Shown here: one piece after another, positions 1 to 10,643 of the stretch
Layout of the letters: the number at the start of each line of letters is the position of its first letter
Numbering within the stretch: position 1 is the first letter of the stretch
Source: Neoscytalidium dimidiatum
Taxonomy: Eukaryota > Ascomycota > Dothideomycetes > Botryosphaeriales > Botryosphaeriaceae
DNA: 64,000 bases
Assembly: GCA_037367355.1 (NCBI GenBank)
Contig: CM074700.1
Coordinates: forward strand, 2,108,001 to 2,172,000
Direction of reading: 5' to 3'
Notes under the pieces: model-generated
Database searches by the model: none
What the model was told of the DNA's origin: nothing
What the model saw: only the letters and a program-made list of their open reading frames with translations
Translations under genes and position numbers: made by a program

Positions 1-1
1 A

Positions 2-952
2 AAGGCAATGCAGGACCGCGTTCTGAGTCGGGGCGACAACCACCAGACCATCCAGGCAAACAAGAAGGGGTCCGCGGAGGTCATCGGTATCATGGAGGGG
101 TTCCTGGAAAGGTTCCAGCCAGTCAATGCCGACGAGCATCCAGATGACATGTTCGACCTAGTCATCAACCTGGACGTCACCGCCTCCTCGCGCGAGAACC
201 TCGAGACGATCGTCTCGCAGATGAACTCGCACTACCCCAACCTCTTCGGCGCTATGCCCACCGCCCAAGACCTCGACAACGCCATCGAAGCGGCCTTGAA
301 CAATTACCGGCCCGACATCAAGCACGAGCTCAACTTCGGCGGCAAGAACAAACAGAAACAGGCCCAGCCAAATGGGAGTTCTCCCAAACCGAAGGCACCC
401 AAAATCGACTACTTCTGCATCAGGGTCCCCAGCGCCCGCATCACCGGCATCCTCGACGCCATGTTCAAGGACCAGGACCCGGCCACGCAGCACTTCTACC
501 GCCAGCTCCAGGGCCTGCGCCGGGTTCAGCCGGAGTTTCACGTCACACTCATCCACCGCGCATCCGCCCGGGAGCGCCAGGAGCACTGGCAGCGCATGCT
601 GGACCTGCATGCCGCGCGCGCCGGCGCCACCGCCAATCCGACTGATCCGGACCTTGGCACCGCCAAGGTACAGCTGGAGCGGCTGGTCTGGGATGGCCGG
701 GTTATGTGCTTTGTCGTTCGCTTGCTACCGAATGAGGGCGATGCGGAGGTGAAGGTGTGGGAGTCGGCGAACGAGATCGCGCACATCACTATCGGTACGG
801 CGAGCAAGGACATCAAGCCGAAGGAGAGTAATGATTTGTTGAAGAGGTGGTTGCAGGAGGGGAGCGGGGAGGGGAGTGGGATTAGGGAGATGTTGGTGAG
901 AGGCCAGGTCGTGCTGGACGGGGTTGTAAAGGGGGTGTTGCAGAGATCTTGA
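2..952 (+). CDS. TRL1: Fungal tRNA ligase, C-terminal part (5' end outside window)
   Basis: This is the C-terminal part of the multidomain fungal tRNA ligase, which heals and seals tRNA halves after intron removal and, in yeast, also joins HAC1 mRNA in the unfolded protein response. The frame is open to the window edge, so the true start lies upstream. The first ~110 residues look like the end of the polynucleotide kinase domain ('DNHQ' near the start). After a basic linker comes the 2H cyclic phosphodiesterase domain with both His-x-Thr motifs, 'FHVTLIH' (about residue 178) and 'AHITIGT' (about residue 259). The stop is TGA at 950-952. No intron is needed in the visible part. The family is assigned from the paired 2H motifs plus the kinase-type segment; the ligase domain itself is not visible here. 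Confidence 0.88.
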   Translation, partial: KAMQDRVLSRGDNHQTIQANKKGSAEVIGIMEGFLERFQPVNADEHPDDMFDLVINLDVTASSRENLETIVSQMNSHYPNLFGAMPTAQDLDNAIEAALNNYRPDIKHELNFGGKNKQKQAQPNGSSPKPKAPKIDYFCIRVPSARITGILDAMFKDQDPATQHFYRQLQGLRRVQPEFHVTLIHRASARERQEHWQRMLDLHAARAGATANPTDPDLGTAKVQLERLVWDGRVMCFVVRLLPNEGDAEVKVWESANEIAHITIGTASKDIKPKESNDLLKRWLQEGSGEGSGIREMLVRGQVVLDGVVKGVLQRS

Positions 953-1594
953 GGAGTGGACTAGGAGCTAAGGGATGACTGTCGGTGAGCTGTTCTGATG
1001 GTATCATGGTATGAGGTTTTATATGGCATTGCATGGCTGGAACTTGCATTTGGCGTTTAAAAGGGGGCATTCTTTCTGAGCATACAATTGAGATGGAGGA
1101 TGGAAGATCAAAAGCTTATGGTACGCTCGGGCTCTCTGCTTATGGAAAAGCATGCTACGCGAAGCATTCACTTGAGGGGTGGTTTAGATGTCTTCTTTTC
1201 ACTACACAAAGTAAGATACCAATGTATTTTCTCGCTCTTCTCCTTCGCTGTCATCGCTCTTACTCCTGACGGGTTTCAGAAATCGCGTGGTGGGGCACAC
1301 TATCATTGGCCGCTGTAGCCTACTCCTTCACTCCTAACCTCATCTTGGGGACAGCATAGACTAGATGATAGTGACTTTCCTAATCATCAGCCTTTCCGAC
1401 CTGCAAATTTCGTCATCATACCAATATAATGCTTCCGGCCTTTCCAGTTCACATGTTCTCCTCTTTTAGCTTCTTCTTGTCTTTGTTTTCAGACTCTTGT
1501 TCATCTTCATTCTCACAATCACTTTGGCCACTCTCCTTATCATGTCTCTCACTATCTGCTTCCTCGTTATCTTTCTATCCAGTCCCCATCTCTT
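953..1594. other. Intergenic, no gene seen
   Basis: This is 3' flank of the tRNA ligase gene. It contains short open frames without codon bias and a pyrimidine-rich stretch (about 1440-1640). I see no RNA gene or repeat. Confidence 0.5.
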
Positions 1595-2743
1595 CTATTT
1601 CGTCGCTATTTTCTTCCTTTCCTCTTTCTCTTTCTCGACATCGACGTGCTCACACCCACCATATAGTATCCGCCACCGCTTTTGATCGCCTAGTAGCTCT
1701 TTTGAATTCTTAACCTTATATCGCATCTTCCATATGGCTAGGCGAGAGAACCAGACGGTCCCAGGGCGCTTAAACTCCTTCGTCCCATCTACCGGTTCAA
1801 GCAGTAGCCCCGTTATGCCCAATCGCCAGTCTCCTGCCCTATTTACCTTGAAAGCCACAAAGAGGCCGAAGCAATCCAGCCCCATCTGGCCGTCGCCCCT
1901 CGGAAGATCCAGGCATATGGAGAAATCTTTACTGGTACTGGGGTGCTATGACCGTCCAACTTCGCCCTGGTGGCGTTCAAGTTTATTTCCGGCTTGCTCG
2001 TCGCTCCCAGATGACTGCGCCGTACTAATTTTCTCGGAGACTTTGCATGTCCTTATCGTCATCGCTCTCGTAGATTGTCAAGATGCAACTGAGTCGCATA
2101 GAGGCGACGTCTGGCGTGGAGACCGACTCTGGAACATCAGTGCCTATATACTTCACTGCTATGTGGCGGAGGTGTCCAGACAACGTCATGGGAGCATGAG
2201 AGGGAAATGGTCCAAAGATGTTGCGGAGGCTCATGAAGCCAGGTTCGTGTATTTCGAGCATAGCCAGAGATGTTCGCAACCGTTGGCTTTTGAGCTGGAT
2301 TCGGCTACTGACAGAGAACCAGGACCACGATGGGGCGAAGCAGGCAGATTCTGGTGCTGAACGTACGCTTGCTTCTTGTCCTCCTTGCGTTGATCTCTTA
2401 GGGTCAAGCTTCGCCTGGGGGTGCGAAACTTCTTCTTGATCAGTTAGCAGCCTGTCCTCCGCCGGTGTTGAGGGCTGTTCCCATGCTGTTCAGGGCGCAA
2501 GTCTCTGTGGGCAGACCGTAACGTTGCAACAGCCCCATGAAATACTTAGGGAGCTCATCAGCACCTGTCTTCACCACGACAAAAGGCAGATTCGAAAAGT
2601 CCTCCACGTCCCCATCGGGATACCTTTCCACCCTCCATTGCACTTGGTACCGGTATTTTAGCCATCCTGCTACTAAAGTGGACCCAGGCTAGCCCATACT
2701 TCTGTTCTGCTGTTCGAACTACATCACGGACTCTATGCTCCAT
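1595..2743 (-). pseudogene. HET-like (heterokaryon incompatibility) gene remnant
   Basis: Several protein-like segments run on the minus strand in successive frames. One (about 2460-2025) carries 'PSWSWFSV', the Trp-rich signature typical of HET-family proteins downstream of the HET domain, followed by a beta-rich segment ('LSGHLRHIAVKY'). Another (about 1920-1595) ends with 'GDWRLGITGLLLEP' and 'KRPGTVWFSRL', which resembles the usual HET-protein C-terminus. An upstream segment (about 2660-2440) reads 'LKYRYQVQWRVERYPDG' and hits a stop before the PSWSW frame opens. No intron with good donor and acceptor joins these frames, and no N-terminal HET core (the usual WG / WIDxLCI region) is visible up to 3.3 kb. 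I read this as a 5'-truncated, frame-broken remnant. It could instead be a spliced gene that I cannot resolve. Confidence 0.42.
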
Positions 2744-3345
2744 ATTTGCGAGATGCTACGTAAGATCAGCGTTAGGTAAACTATTCGTTACTCTGATTCC
2801 TGACGTAACGTGATCCATCTCCCTTCATCAGACAGAATGTGATACAGATACAACTCTGCATCGTTCTCCACATGACCGGACCCCTAAAGAACACACTTGA
2901 TTTGTCATATTCCTTTCGATTTTTACCCAGTAAACTCAAAAGCCACTCGTGTCTTCCTATCTGTATGTGTATTTCTTCGATTTGCCAACGTCCTGCTCCT
3001 GCTGGAGCTGTTATTTGACCGATACGCTATATTAGCCTCTCACCTTTTCCTAAGCTCATTTACTTAGGCGAATAAGTACGATGACAGCTTTGCGAGAGAT
3101 ATTAGCGTTCCGATGTTTGCTTCTTTGCCTTGAGACAACGAGAGTTTTGACGCTTTGAAGGAAGTACGTAGCGGGACGATCAGAGTTGCGGAGCACAACC
3201 CCAAGTCACATTGTGTATGTGCCTACTATTAGCAAAGATCAGTGTTAACTTTGCCTGCAGATCAATCATGTCCGCGTTTAAAACACCAGCTGCTGTGTAG
3301 TATGAATGCGGGGCTCCACCGCGAGAAATATGACTACGACCTGTA
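2744..3345. other. Intergenic, no gene seen
   Basis: AT-richer spacer between the HET-like remnant and the doubtful gene at 3.3 kb. I looked on the minus strand for the missing HET N-terminus and found nothing like it. Confidence 0.45.
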
Positions 3346-4180
3346 GTGCAAGGCAACACCACAACAATCAGCAATTCTTCTGTACCAACCCTGGTGGTGT
3401 TGCCTCCGCACCCGCTGTCCCCGATTTCAAATCAAACAAGACAACAACTGAATCCTCCTGCTGGCCCATCTCAACCTCCAGCCTGTTTCAACCCCAACCC
3501 CTCCTCATCTGCAGCCTCCCCGTCGCTCTGCCCAGGAAACAGACCAACCGCCCATCCTCTCGCCAACGAAATCGCCACCCCAGCCCGACCCAGAATCCCA
3601 CGACAATCGAACCCTTCTCCCCGCTCCCTCTCCCACAACTCCTCCCGCCACAACGACAACTCCGTCGCCCTCTACGCCTTCTTTCCCGCCCCCCCCCCGG
3701 CCGCCGAGCTGCACGCCATCGCACGCGCCTGCCACGAGCGGCTCATCACCGAGGGGGACGACTGGGCCGGCACGTGCGGCACGGCGCACAACTGCATATC
3801 TTCCGGCCCCGCGCCCAAACACGTCCGGTCGGGCGGTCGCCCACCTATCGGGAATCGATCCTCGCATCCGTCCGGGCGGCGCGCAGCGTTCGACAGGGAG
3901 CATCTGGCCGTCGCGGAGACGAGGGGGCGTGAGCGTCGTCGCCGTCGCCGTCGGCCCGGCGTGGCTGCGGCAGGTGAGGGATGGTGGGGGTTGGGACGAG
4001 TGGGCGTTGAGGGCCGGGGCGGTGGGGATGTTGTTGGTTAATTCGCGGATGTATGAGGTGGGGTGGGGGGAGTGTACGAGGTTGAGTGGCATGCAGCCGG
4101 AGGGGATGGAAGATGATAAGAGGGTGGGGGGGAACACGTGGGGAGGAGGAGAAGAAGAAGAAGAAGAAGTGGGCGGATGA
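3346..4180 (+). CDS. Doubtful hypothetical protein (possibly broken)
   Basis: A GC-rich stretch has some protein character but changes frame. Frame one is Pro/Ser/Asn-rich and then reads 'AELHAIARACHERLITEG' and 'DDWAGTCGTAHNCIS' with GC-ending codons to about 3800. After that the coding-like signal moves to another frame ('VAVAVGPAWLRQVRDGGGW', about 3930-4010) and ends in a Glu-rich tail near 4180. I see no clean intron between the two. It could be a short-lived or broken gene, or chance coding in GC-rich DNA. I recognise no family. Confidence 0.22.
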
Positions 4181-5099
4181 GGTGGTTGAAGAGTTTGAGG
4201 AAAGGGATCAGTTGTTGTGGAGTTAGGAGACGGTGCAAAAGCGAAGTAGTATTCTGGGCATGCTGGGTGAGGTAGAGTGAAGTCGAAACCATCGATGCAC
4301 TATATAGCGGGAAAGCTTTTTTATTCTCCTTCCTATCTGTCTTTGACCCCCAGAGTCGGTGAAACCTCATGGTGACAAGAACCAAAAAAAAAGGGGGGGG
4401 TGATAATGCATGCCGCAAGCTGATCAAATATGTGGTACGTGACAAGCTTTGGATAGCCATAGTCACGAAGAGCATGGGAATCCCTAACTTGCACCAGCTA
4501 CTATCTACATTGAGTCTCACCAGCCGAGGTATTTTAGATTGGACATTTGCCGGGTTCAAGAGCATCAACAATGAAACATTGGTATGCCGCTATTCCATAG
4601 TAGGTTCCGCCAGAGCGACATCTACTGGGTGAGCAAGCAAACGAAGTCTTAATTCGCCTGAGTCTGAACTATGTAATTGCCCAGCTGGCTACCAGACCGG
4701 CTTGAAAAGTGCTACTAAGAGGAGCCCATTGTGACTGGTTGAGTGGAAATTCTATGTACCGTTGTGGAAGCGCCAATACATCGTAACACGGGGAGTCGAA
4801 GCCGTCGTCTGGATGCAACTATTGAAAGACACTGATAAAATTTACCTCCGGATGACTGCTTCAACTCTGTATACTTGCAATTTCTTGCTGTGACTATAAT
4901 TTCCAACACAGCCTCGTATCTGGGACGGGCCGAGCCGCTGCTCTGGCAGAATCTCCTGCAGTAAGGATATACCGAGGGGCTGATGGTCCTACGCCAACAT
5001 CCTTCCACATACCATCAAACCGCTCATGGGTTGTTTGTCCTTTCAGCAGCGCACCTACAGAAGAGAGACGATCTTCATGTTTCCGTCAAAGGAACCCTG
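4181..5099. other. Intergenic, no gene seen
   Basis: Spacer downstream of the NLR-like gene. It includes an A/G homopolymer run near 4385-4400. Short minus-strand frames here could be a decayed extension of the NLR gene, but nothing recognisable can be read. Confidence 0.4.
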
Positions 5100-7499
5100 T
5101 CAACTGGGTTTGAGGTGTTTCTTCTTCCCACCACTCTCATCTTCCCACTCCAGACCCTCACAGCTCTTCGAGGGAGACTCGCACAATTGACTATTCCAGG
5201 ATCTCTTTTGCCAAGTCAACTCCCAAAAGTAATTGACGGACAAGAGGCGTTCGAGTTCTTCCATGGCTTCAGGATCGCCTTTCTTGCCATTCTGAAGCGC
5301 GATCTCATGGGCTTGCTTGACCTTGTTAGGTTTTTCCTGTGCTGTTGTAGATGTAGACTTCAAGTTTCCAAGCTGCGCTCGAACCACAGCCGCATAGGGA
5401 CAGAACCCTTCTGGGATGCGCTGTTTCCAACTCTGGTCTTCGTGGACAAGGTAGTCTCGTACGGTACGATGTAGGAATCCAACCATCTCATGTGGAACCA
5501 ATTTCATATCTTTCGTTTTGTACGTCTCCGCGCCCACGAAGAAAGGCTCCTCGAAGTTCCAAGTTCGTCCTATGGAAGCCTCAGGGCTGTTGCTCTGTCC
5601 GGGCTGAATCTCGAGTAGCCCTTTGCAACAAGCTTCAAGCCTTCTCTGTGCGAGAAGCCTTCTCTGGTTGAAGTCATGGGGAGGAAGCTTGTCTGCCACC
5701 ATCTTGATGCAGTAATCGGGGTCATCTTCCATCAAGAAAAAGTACGCGTACAGCGTAAGATCACCCGGCCTTTGCAGAGTGACCTCGAAGAGACAGGCCA
5801 TTTTTGACCGATACACAGACTCCACCTGGTCGATGATATGCTTGAAGAAGTCTTTGAGTTCTGAAGGGAACGTGCTAAGCCTTTGCAGGAGAGTACCAAG
5901 GCTATCTCCGTTTGATATCCCCCGTCTCAGCGAGCTCACAGCGAGTGCGACCCAGAGGAAGACACCTTGAGCTTTCTTGGTGATTTCTTCCTTCAATTGC
6001 TCAGCAAGGTCTTCATCGAAGCTGTCCATGTTGACTCTGGTCAGCGAGGATATGATCTTGTCGTACGCGAACTGGCCTATATCGTCTCTCGTTAGCTCCT
6101 CCAGATACAGCCGTAGTTTGCGGTCTCTGTGGCGGCCGAATGCGTCCTCGAAACAGTTCCAGGGTCTGCTGGACAGACAAAGCTTGATGTTCACAGATCT
6201 GTTGATATCCTGGAGGCAATCGAGAACGTCTTCCACATCTCCACCATACTCATCTAAACCGTCTATGAAGAAGCAGAATTTGGATGATCCGATAGATTGT
6301 CGAATGGCTTCATTAGCGCCGTGGTCAAGGCCTTGCCGCGCCACGTCCCCCAAAATCCTTTTGAGCTCCGGGAAGGTCCAGGCCTCAAGATCTGGGACGG
6401 CAGAAGTCCAGTGAGAAGGACAAAGAGTGGGTATCCAATCTGGGTGCTTTCTGAGAATCTCGTAGACCAAAGACTGCAATAAGCCATGGAGGGATTTCTG
6501 CATACTGGTTCCCGCATTCCAGAAAAAGAATTTGGCTGTGACCAGGGAGCCGGTAGCCCACTGTCTTAAAGCAGATTCCGTCTCTGGATGGTCTGAAAGA
6601 TATTTCATCAGTGTTGATTTCTCGGACCCGGGTTTCCCTGTGATCCAGTATATGCCGGTAGACGAGCGAAGCCACTCCTTGAAAGCGATTTGTGAGCGGG
6701 TATCGGATATCGGGAGTTGATCTGTTTGAAAAATCCATTGGAATGTATTTCGATGAGCCTCTGAGATACTCAGGTATCTGGAAGCCATGGTGTCGTATCT
6801 AAGGCTGCACAGAAATCTTTCGACTCTCAGCGCCTCCTTCTCGTGTATAGCTCTAGAGAGTCGGCCGAAGAGCTGCTCAAGAGTGGTATCCGTAGATAGC
6901 GTACTGTTGCTGTGAGACTTCAAATATCCTTCCATCTGGCTGAGGCTGTGGCGATGTGAGGTATTTTGCTCGTTCATCTGATCTTTGAACACGGTAATCT
7001 CATGCTGGATGTCCGAGAGGAGTTTCCTGCCAGGTTCAGTCAGAGGCTCCATGTCTTGTCCTTGGCGTCTTCATACTACAACTTACCTCTCCCTGTGCTG
7101 AAGATGGACTACGAGTTGGAGACGCAGCTCGGAAAGCCGAGATTTGTAATTTTCCAATTTTTCTCGATTCCAGACTAGTGCGAGAGCTGTCTTGAAGCTC
7201 TTCCATTTCGAGGACTGGACCGATGTTTTCCGGACGGCCCGAACCTCTTGAAGCAGTGTTCCTGATAGTTCTTTACACTTCTGAATCAGCTCTGAGAGCC
7301 CGAGGTCTAAATCTTGGGCGGCTGGTTGTCGGGGTGTCTCCAAATCCTTGCATATAGCCTCAAGGTCTCTGGTGATGCATTCGATTTCCTTATGGTCCTT
7401 GGGGCACTCTTTATATAAGCAGTTGAAGAAGTCGTCTTGGCGTAGACATCGCCAGTGTCGCATGATAATCAGGTCTGGATGGCGACTGTAAACGCCCAT
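5100..7499 (-). CDS. NLR-like NACHT/P-loop NTPase with altered Walker A
   Basis: Two exons, complement(join(5100..7026,7087..7499)), 779 aa. The 60-nt intron has GTAAGT, a CTGAC branch site and a CAG acceptor, and it joins '..QHRER' to 'KLLSDIQ' in frame. The N-terminus (about 1-200) is the helical, Lys/Glu-rich domain common to fungal STAND proteins. The NTPase follows, with a P-loop region at 'WITGKPGSEKSTLM' and Walker B 'FFIDGLDEYGG'. Then comes a helical domain of the DUF7791 type, ending with 'GFLHRTVRDYL'. No ankyrin, WD40 or TPR repeats follow. Such proteins act as fungal innate-immunity or incompatibility switches. Here the conserved Gly before the Walker A Lys is Glu (codon GAG), so nucleotide binding is probably impaired. 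Alternative start: Met at 7463. No separate N-terminal effector domain is visible upstream. Confidence 0.8.
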
Positions 7500-9313
7500 G
7501 GACCGTCATATATAACAGTTTGTTCTCATGAGCCGACTTTTGTTAGAATGGGAAGAGTACTATCTCTGCCACGCGCAATGAACTTGAAGGGAATCGAAGT
7601 CGGAGCCAATACCTTCTGTTCCGAAGAATTGACCCCGGTCATCTTGCTGCAGGGAACACGGCGGTGGTGTCTCCGTTCGTACGGCGACGAATAGCAATAG
7701 GAGCGTAACATGACAGCACCATCGTTGTCCTGGCCAGGTTAGGGTTTTCAGAAGGAAACGGAGTAGCAGTGGAAGAAGGAGCGGTCTCGAGGTTGGATGG
7801 TACGCCGGTAGTGGAAATATCGAATTTGCCCGGCACAGAACCTTCGCATCCGACAGAGCACTTCCACGGAATGATGCTCTTCTGGGCGCGGCGTAGGTTG
7901 AATGGACACAGGCGCGCAGACTATCATACCCCAAACAAGCCATTACGCCCCGCACTGCAGGGACCCAAGTGCAGGCAGGCACCCATGATACACGCACGAG
8001 CTGTCGCGTACCCAGACGCACATCGCCTCTCAGCAAGAGCACACAACGGCCAGGCTGCTGCGAAATTGGCCAATGGGAGGAGAGGGCGATTGAGGCTGAG
8101 CAAACCTTGAAAATCACAAGGCGAACGCGATCGGGGCGTGTCTGGGTTGGAGGGTGCAGAGACGGAGGCATGCAGGGCGTAAGCGGGCTTCGTATGTCAG
8201 CAGGTTGCAGTGCAGGGCTACCACAAGCCAATTACGGCAAGCCCGGGGCAGCGGGCGGCGGTTCTGTAAGCGATCTGATCTCGCACCTTGAAACCTGAGG
8301 ACGGCAGAGGCAGCCGTGACTCATTTTTCTGCCTTATGCAGCCTGGAGGACGCGGCTGCGAAAGTTCTTTGGATGCTGGGCTGGGGACGGCGCGGTGCTC
8401 GTGTTACCTCAGGGCAGGGCAGGGCTGGCGCTGGCTCGTCCGGGCCCGTCACCGCGCGGCCTGGATAGGCATGGCGCGGTAAGCGGCGGTGTTTGCGGGG
8501 CGGAGATAGCTCAGGCAGAAACATTAGCGGGTTTTGTAGGACCGTGTCCGCGCAGAAGCTGCCGTATCGGCGCAGCAGAGTGGAGGCTGTGTCGTTTTGC
8601 GCGTGCTGCGGCTTCCTCAGCTTGGAATCAGGCGCAACGTCTGGCGGGGGCTGGGAGCCCGCCTGACGGCTGGACAGCTGGGACGTTGACCGAGAGGGCG
8701 GAGCGCACGGAAGCCTGGCAAACGTGGCCTGCTGCCCGCCCAGCGCGCGCCCTTCGCAAGATCAGGGCCGAAAAACGGCGAGCTAATTGGATGCGCGGCA
8801 CGCTTCGTGCGCCATTAATCAGCGGCCAGCCTCTTTACGGCTTGGGACACCGCGCTGCCGTGCCGTTTGCTCCGAGACGCTCTCCGGCGCGCGCAGCAGG
8901 GCGGCAGCTCCGAGTGCCCGAGTGCTGAGTGCTGCTGAGTCCCGATCGCGCTGCCTCCAGCAACGGCGGCGCTGCAGGTGTCGAACCGGCAGCAGCAACA
9001 GCGCGCAGTGGCCTGGGCGACGGGCATCCACAGTTCTGCGCACACTTACGTAGCGCTTTGCGGAGGCGCATTATCGGGAATAGGGGCCTATGCTGAGGAC
9101 GCAGGCTGCAGCACACGGCGCTGATTCGCCGGCAGACACAGCGTAGGCTTACACGCTAGCACGGGCCTGATTTAGCGCTTCCGACCGTGTGACTCACTCG
9201 CTTCGCGCACTCCACGGCTCAAATACTCGCCCGCCGGCCCTCAGGCGCCAATTTTTTTCCTCCCCATCCCCTCCGCTCCAAACCACCAGAACCACACGCA
9301 GAAGACCGCCAAC
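7500..9313. other. GC-rich intergenic and CPC1 promoter region
   Basis: 1.8 kb of GC-rich DNA from about 7.9 kb onward. Long open frames exist on both strands, but their predicted peptides are Ala/Arg/Pro-rich, lack motifs and look like composition artefacts. A B-box-like string on the minus strand near 8975 does not sit in a tRNA fold. The last few hundred bases should hold the promoter of the bZIP gene. Confidence 0.45.
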
Positions 9314-9328
9314 ATGTCTGCTGCGTAG
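9314..9328 (+). promoter_or_regulatory. uORF1 (4 codons) of the CPC1/GCN4-type leader
   Basis: ATG-TCT-GCT-GCG-TAG encodes Met-Ser-Ala-Ala. It is the first ATG downstream of 9191 in the presumed leader. A very short first uORF followed by a longer one is the arrangement used by GCN4, cpc-1 and cpcA for reinitiation control under amino-acid starvation. The transcript start is not known from the sequence. Confidence 0.6.
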
Positions 9329-9499
9329 ATCCCCCCCCCCCGTCGCCACTACGTCGATCACAAACATACCTCCCATTTCCATCTCCACTCCAACGCAGTT
9401 TCCGAAAGGAACTGTCTCTAGCCCAGCCTCGCGCTCCAGCTTCAGACGCCCCAACACGTTCGACCAAACGTCGTTCACCACGGCTTCCAACCAGTCACC

Positions 9500-9661
9500 A
9501 TGGCTCCACTCACCAGCTCCCCACGCCTCACGGCAGCCCACACCGCAGCAACCACGACTGAACTTCCCTCCGCCGACGGAAGACTTCCAGCTCTTCGATC
9601 AGCCGACGGCCTCCCAGCCACCTCGTCGACCGAGCGCTCATCCATCTCGTCCTACGTTTAA
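9500..9661 (+). promoter_or_regulatory. uORF2 (53 codons) of the CPC1/GCN4-type leader
   Basis: The ATG lies in the context CACCATGG and opens a 53-codon frame ending in TAA at 9659-9661. It sits 171 nt after uORF1 and 178 nt before the ATG at 9840, with no other ATG in either gap. This matches an inhibitory second uORF whose bypass depends on slow re-acquisition of initiator tRNA. Confidence 0.6.
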
Positions 9662-9839
9662 CGGCTCTCCGTTCTACGCGAACAGCGCGCCTGCTTCAAC
9701 TGTCGGATTTCGTCGAAACACCACTTCGCAACACTCTCGTCCACCCGTCCCGCTCTTCTCCAGCAGCAGCAGCACAGGAAACGTCAACCCCAGCAGCAGC
9801 AACAACAACAAGCACCAGAGGAATTACTCCACGGGCAAC

Positions 9840-10643
9840 ATGATGCAAGGTAATTCCGGATCGCGCCTGCCTATTCGCCACCGCGATTCTAACATGCGTC
9901 CAGACAAGGAGGTCAACATTGCTCTGTTCGAGGGCGCTGCCCCCCTCGACAACCTCAACATGGGCGACTTCGACTGGGACACGTATAACGCGTCCAGCTT
10001 CACGTCGATCAACGACTCGATGGCCGGTTCTGTCGGAACCGCGGCCACCGTGTCGCCCAAGGACATCTTCAATGATCCGCTTGCGTCGGCTCCCCCCTCG
10101 ACTGCTTTCACCAACTTGACGTCGCCCTCCATCAACGAGTCTCCTTACATCGGCGACAGCTACGACACGTCGCCCATCTTCCAGGATGGCGACCTCTCGA
10201 GCCAGAACTGGTTCTCCCTCTTTCCGGAGGAGGAGAAGCCTGCTGCCACTGCCGATCCTCTCCAGCGCACTGTCAGCAACCATTCTTTCACTCAGTCTAG
10301 CTCGAGCAACAGCTCGCCCAAGCCTGTGGTGCTGGACGCGTCCAACCGACGCAAGTCCAACACCAACTCTCCTGGTGTTCTCACCCAGAACGCTGGCGTC
10401 AGCAAGCCTCGCCGTCGCAAGGGTCCTTTGCCGCCGATCACGGTCACGGACCCTTCCGACAAAGTTGCGCTGAAGCGTGCTCGCAACACTCTTGCCGCAC
10501 GCGAGTCCAGGCAGAGGAAGTATGAGCATGTGCAGGAGCTCGAGAAGCGCATTGCTGAACTGGAGGAGGAGCAGAAGAGAGCCTCGGACGAGGCCGAGAA
10601 GTGGAAGAACATTGCCCTCAGCCTCGGTTACCTCCAGTCGTGA
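9840..10643 (+). CDS. cpc1: CPC1/CpcA/Gcn4-type bZIP regulator of amino-acid biosynthesis
   Basis: This is the master activator of the cross-pathway (general amino-acid) control. The C-terminus is a bZIP: basic region 'KRARNTLAARESRQRK' followed by a leucine zipper (about 190-245). The activation region holds 'PKDIFNDPLASAPPSTAF', typical of the CpcA family. With exons 9840-9849 and 9904-10643 the protein is 249 aa, the usual family length. The 54-nt intron (9850-9903) has GTAATT, a CTAAC branch site and a CAG acceptor; it is a multiple of three and stop-free, so retention keeps the frame. The same frame is open back to an ATG at 9189, giving a possible 484-codon reading, but the two uORFs and family length favour the ATG at 9840. 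The N-terminal choice is inference. Confidence 0.86.
   Translation: MMQGNSGSRLPIRHRDSNMRPDKEVNIALFEGAAPLDNLNMGDFDWDTYNASSFTSINDSMAGSVGTAATVSPKDIFNDPLASAPPSTAFTNLTSPSINESPYIGDSYDTSPIFQDGDLSSQNWFSLFPEEEKPAATADPLQRTVSNHSFTQSSSSNSSPKPVVLDASNRRKSNTNSPGVLTQNAGVSKPRRRKGPLPPITVTDPSDKVALKRARNTLAARESRQRKYEHVQELEKRIAELEEEQKRASDEAEKWKNIALSLGYLQS

Noticed and set aside
8395..8928. 177-codon frame and neighbours in GC-rich DNA
   Set aside because: Ala/Arg/Trp-rich composition, no motif, overlapping frames on both strands; typical of GC-rich noncoding sequence.
8960..9000. tRNA B-box-like GGTTCGACACC on the minus strand
   Set aside because: The T-stem would have a mismatch and no matching acceptor or D arm lies upstream, so it is not a tRNA.
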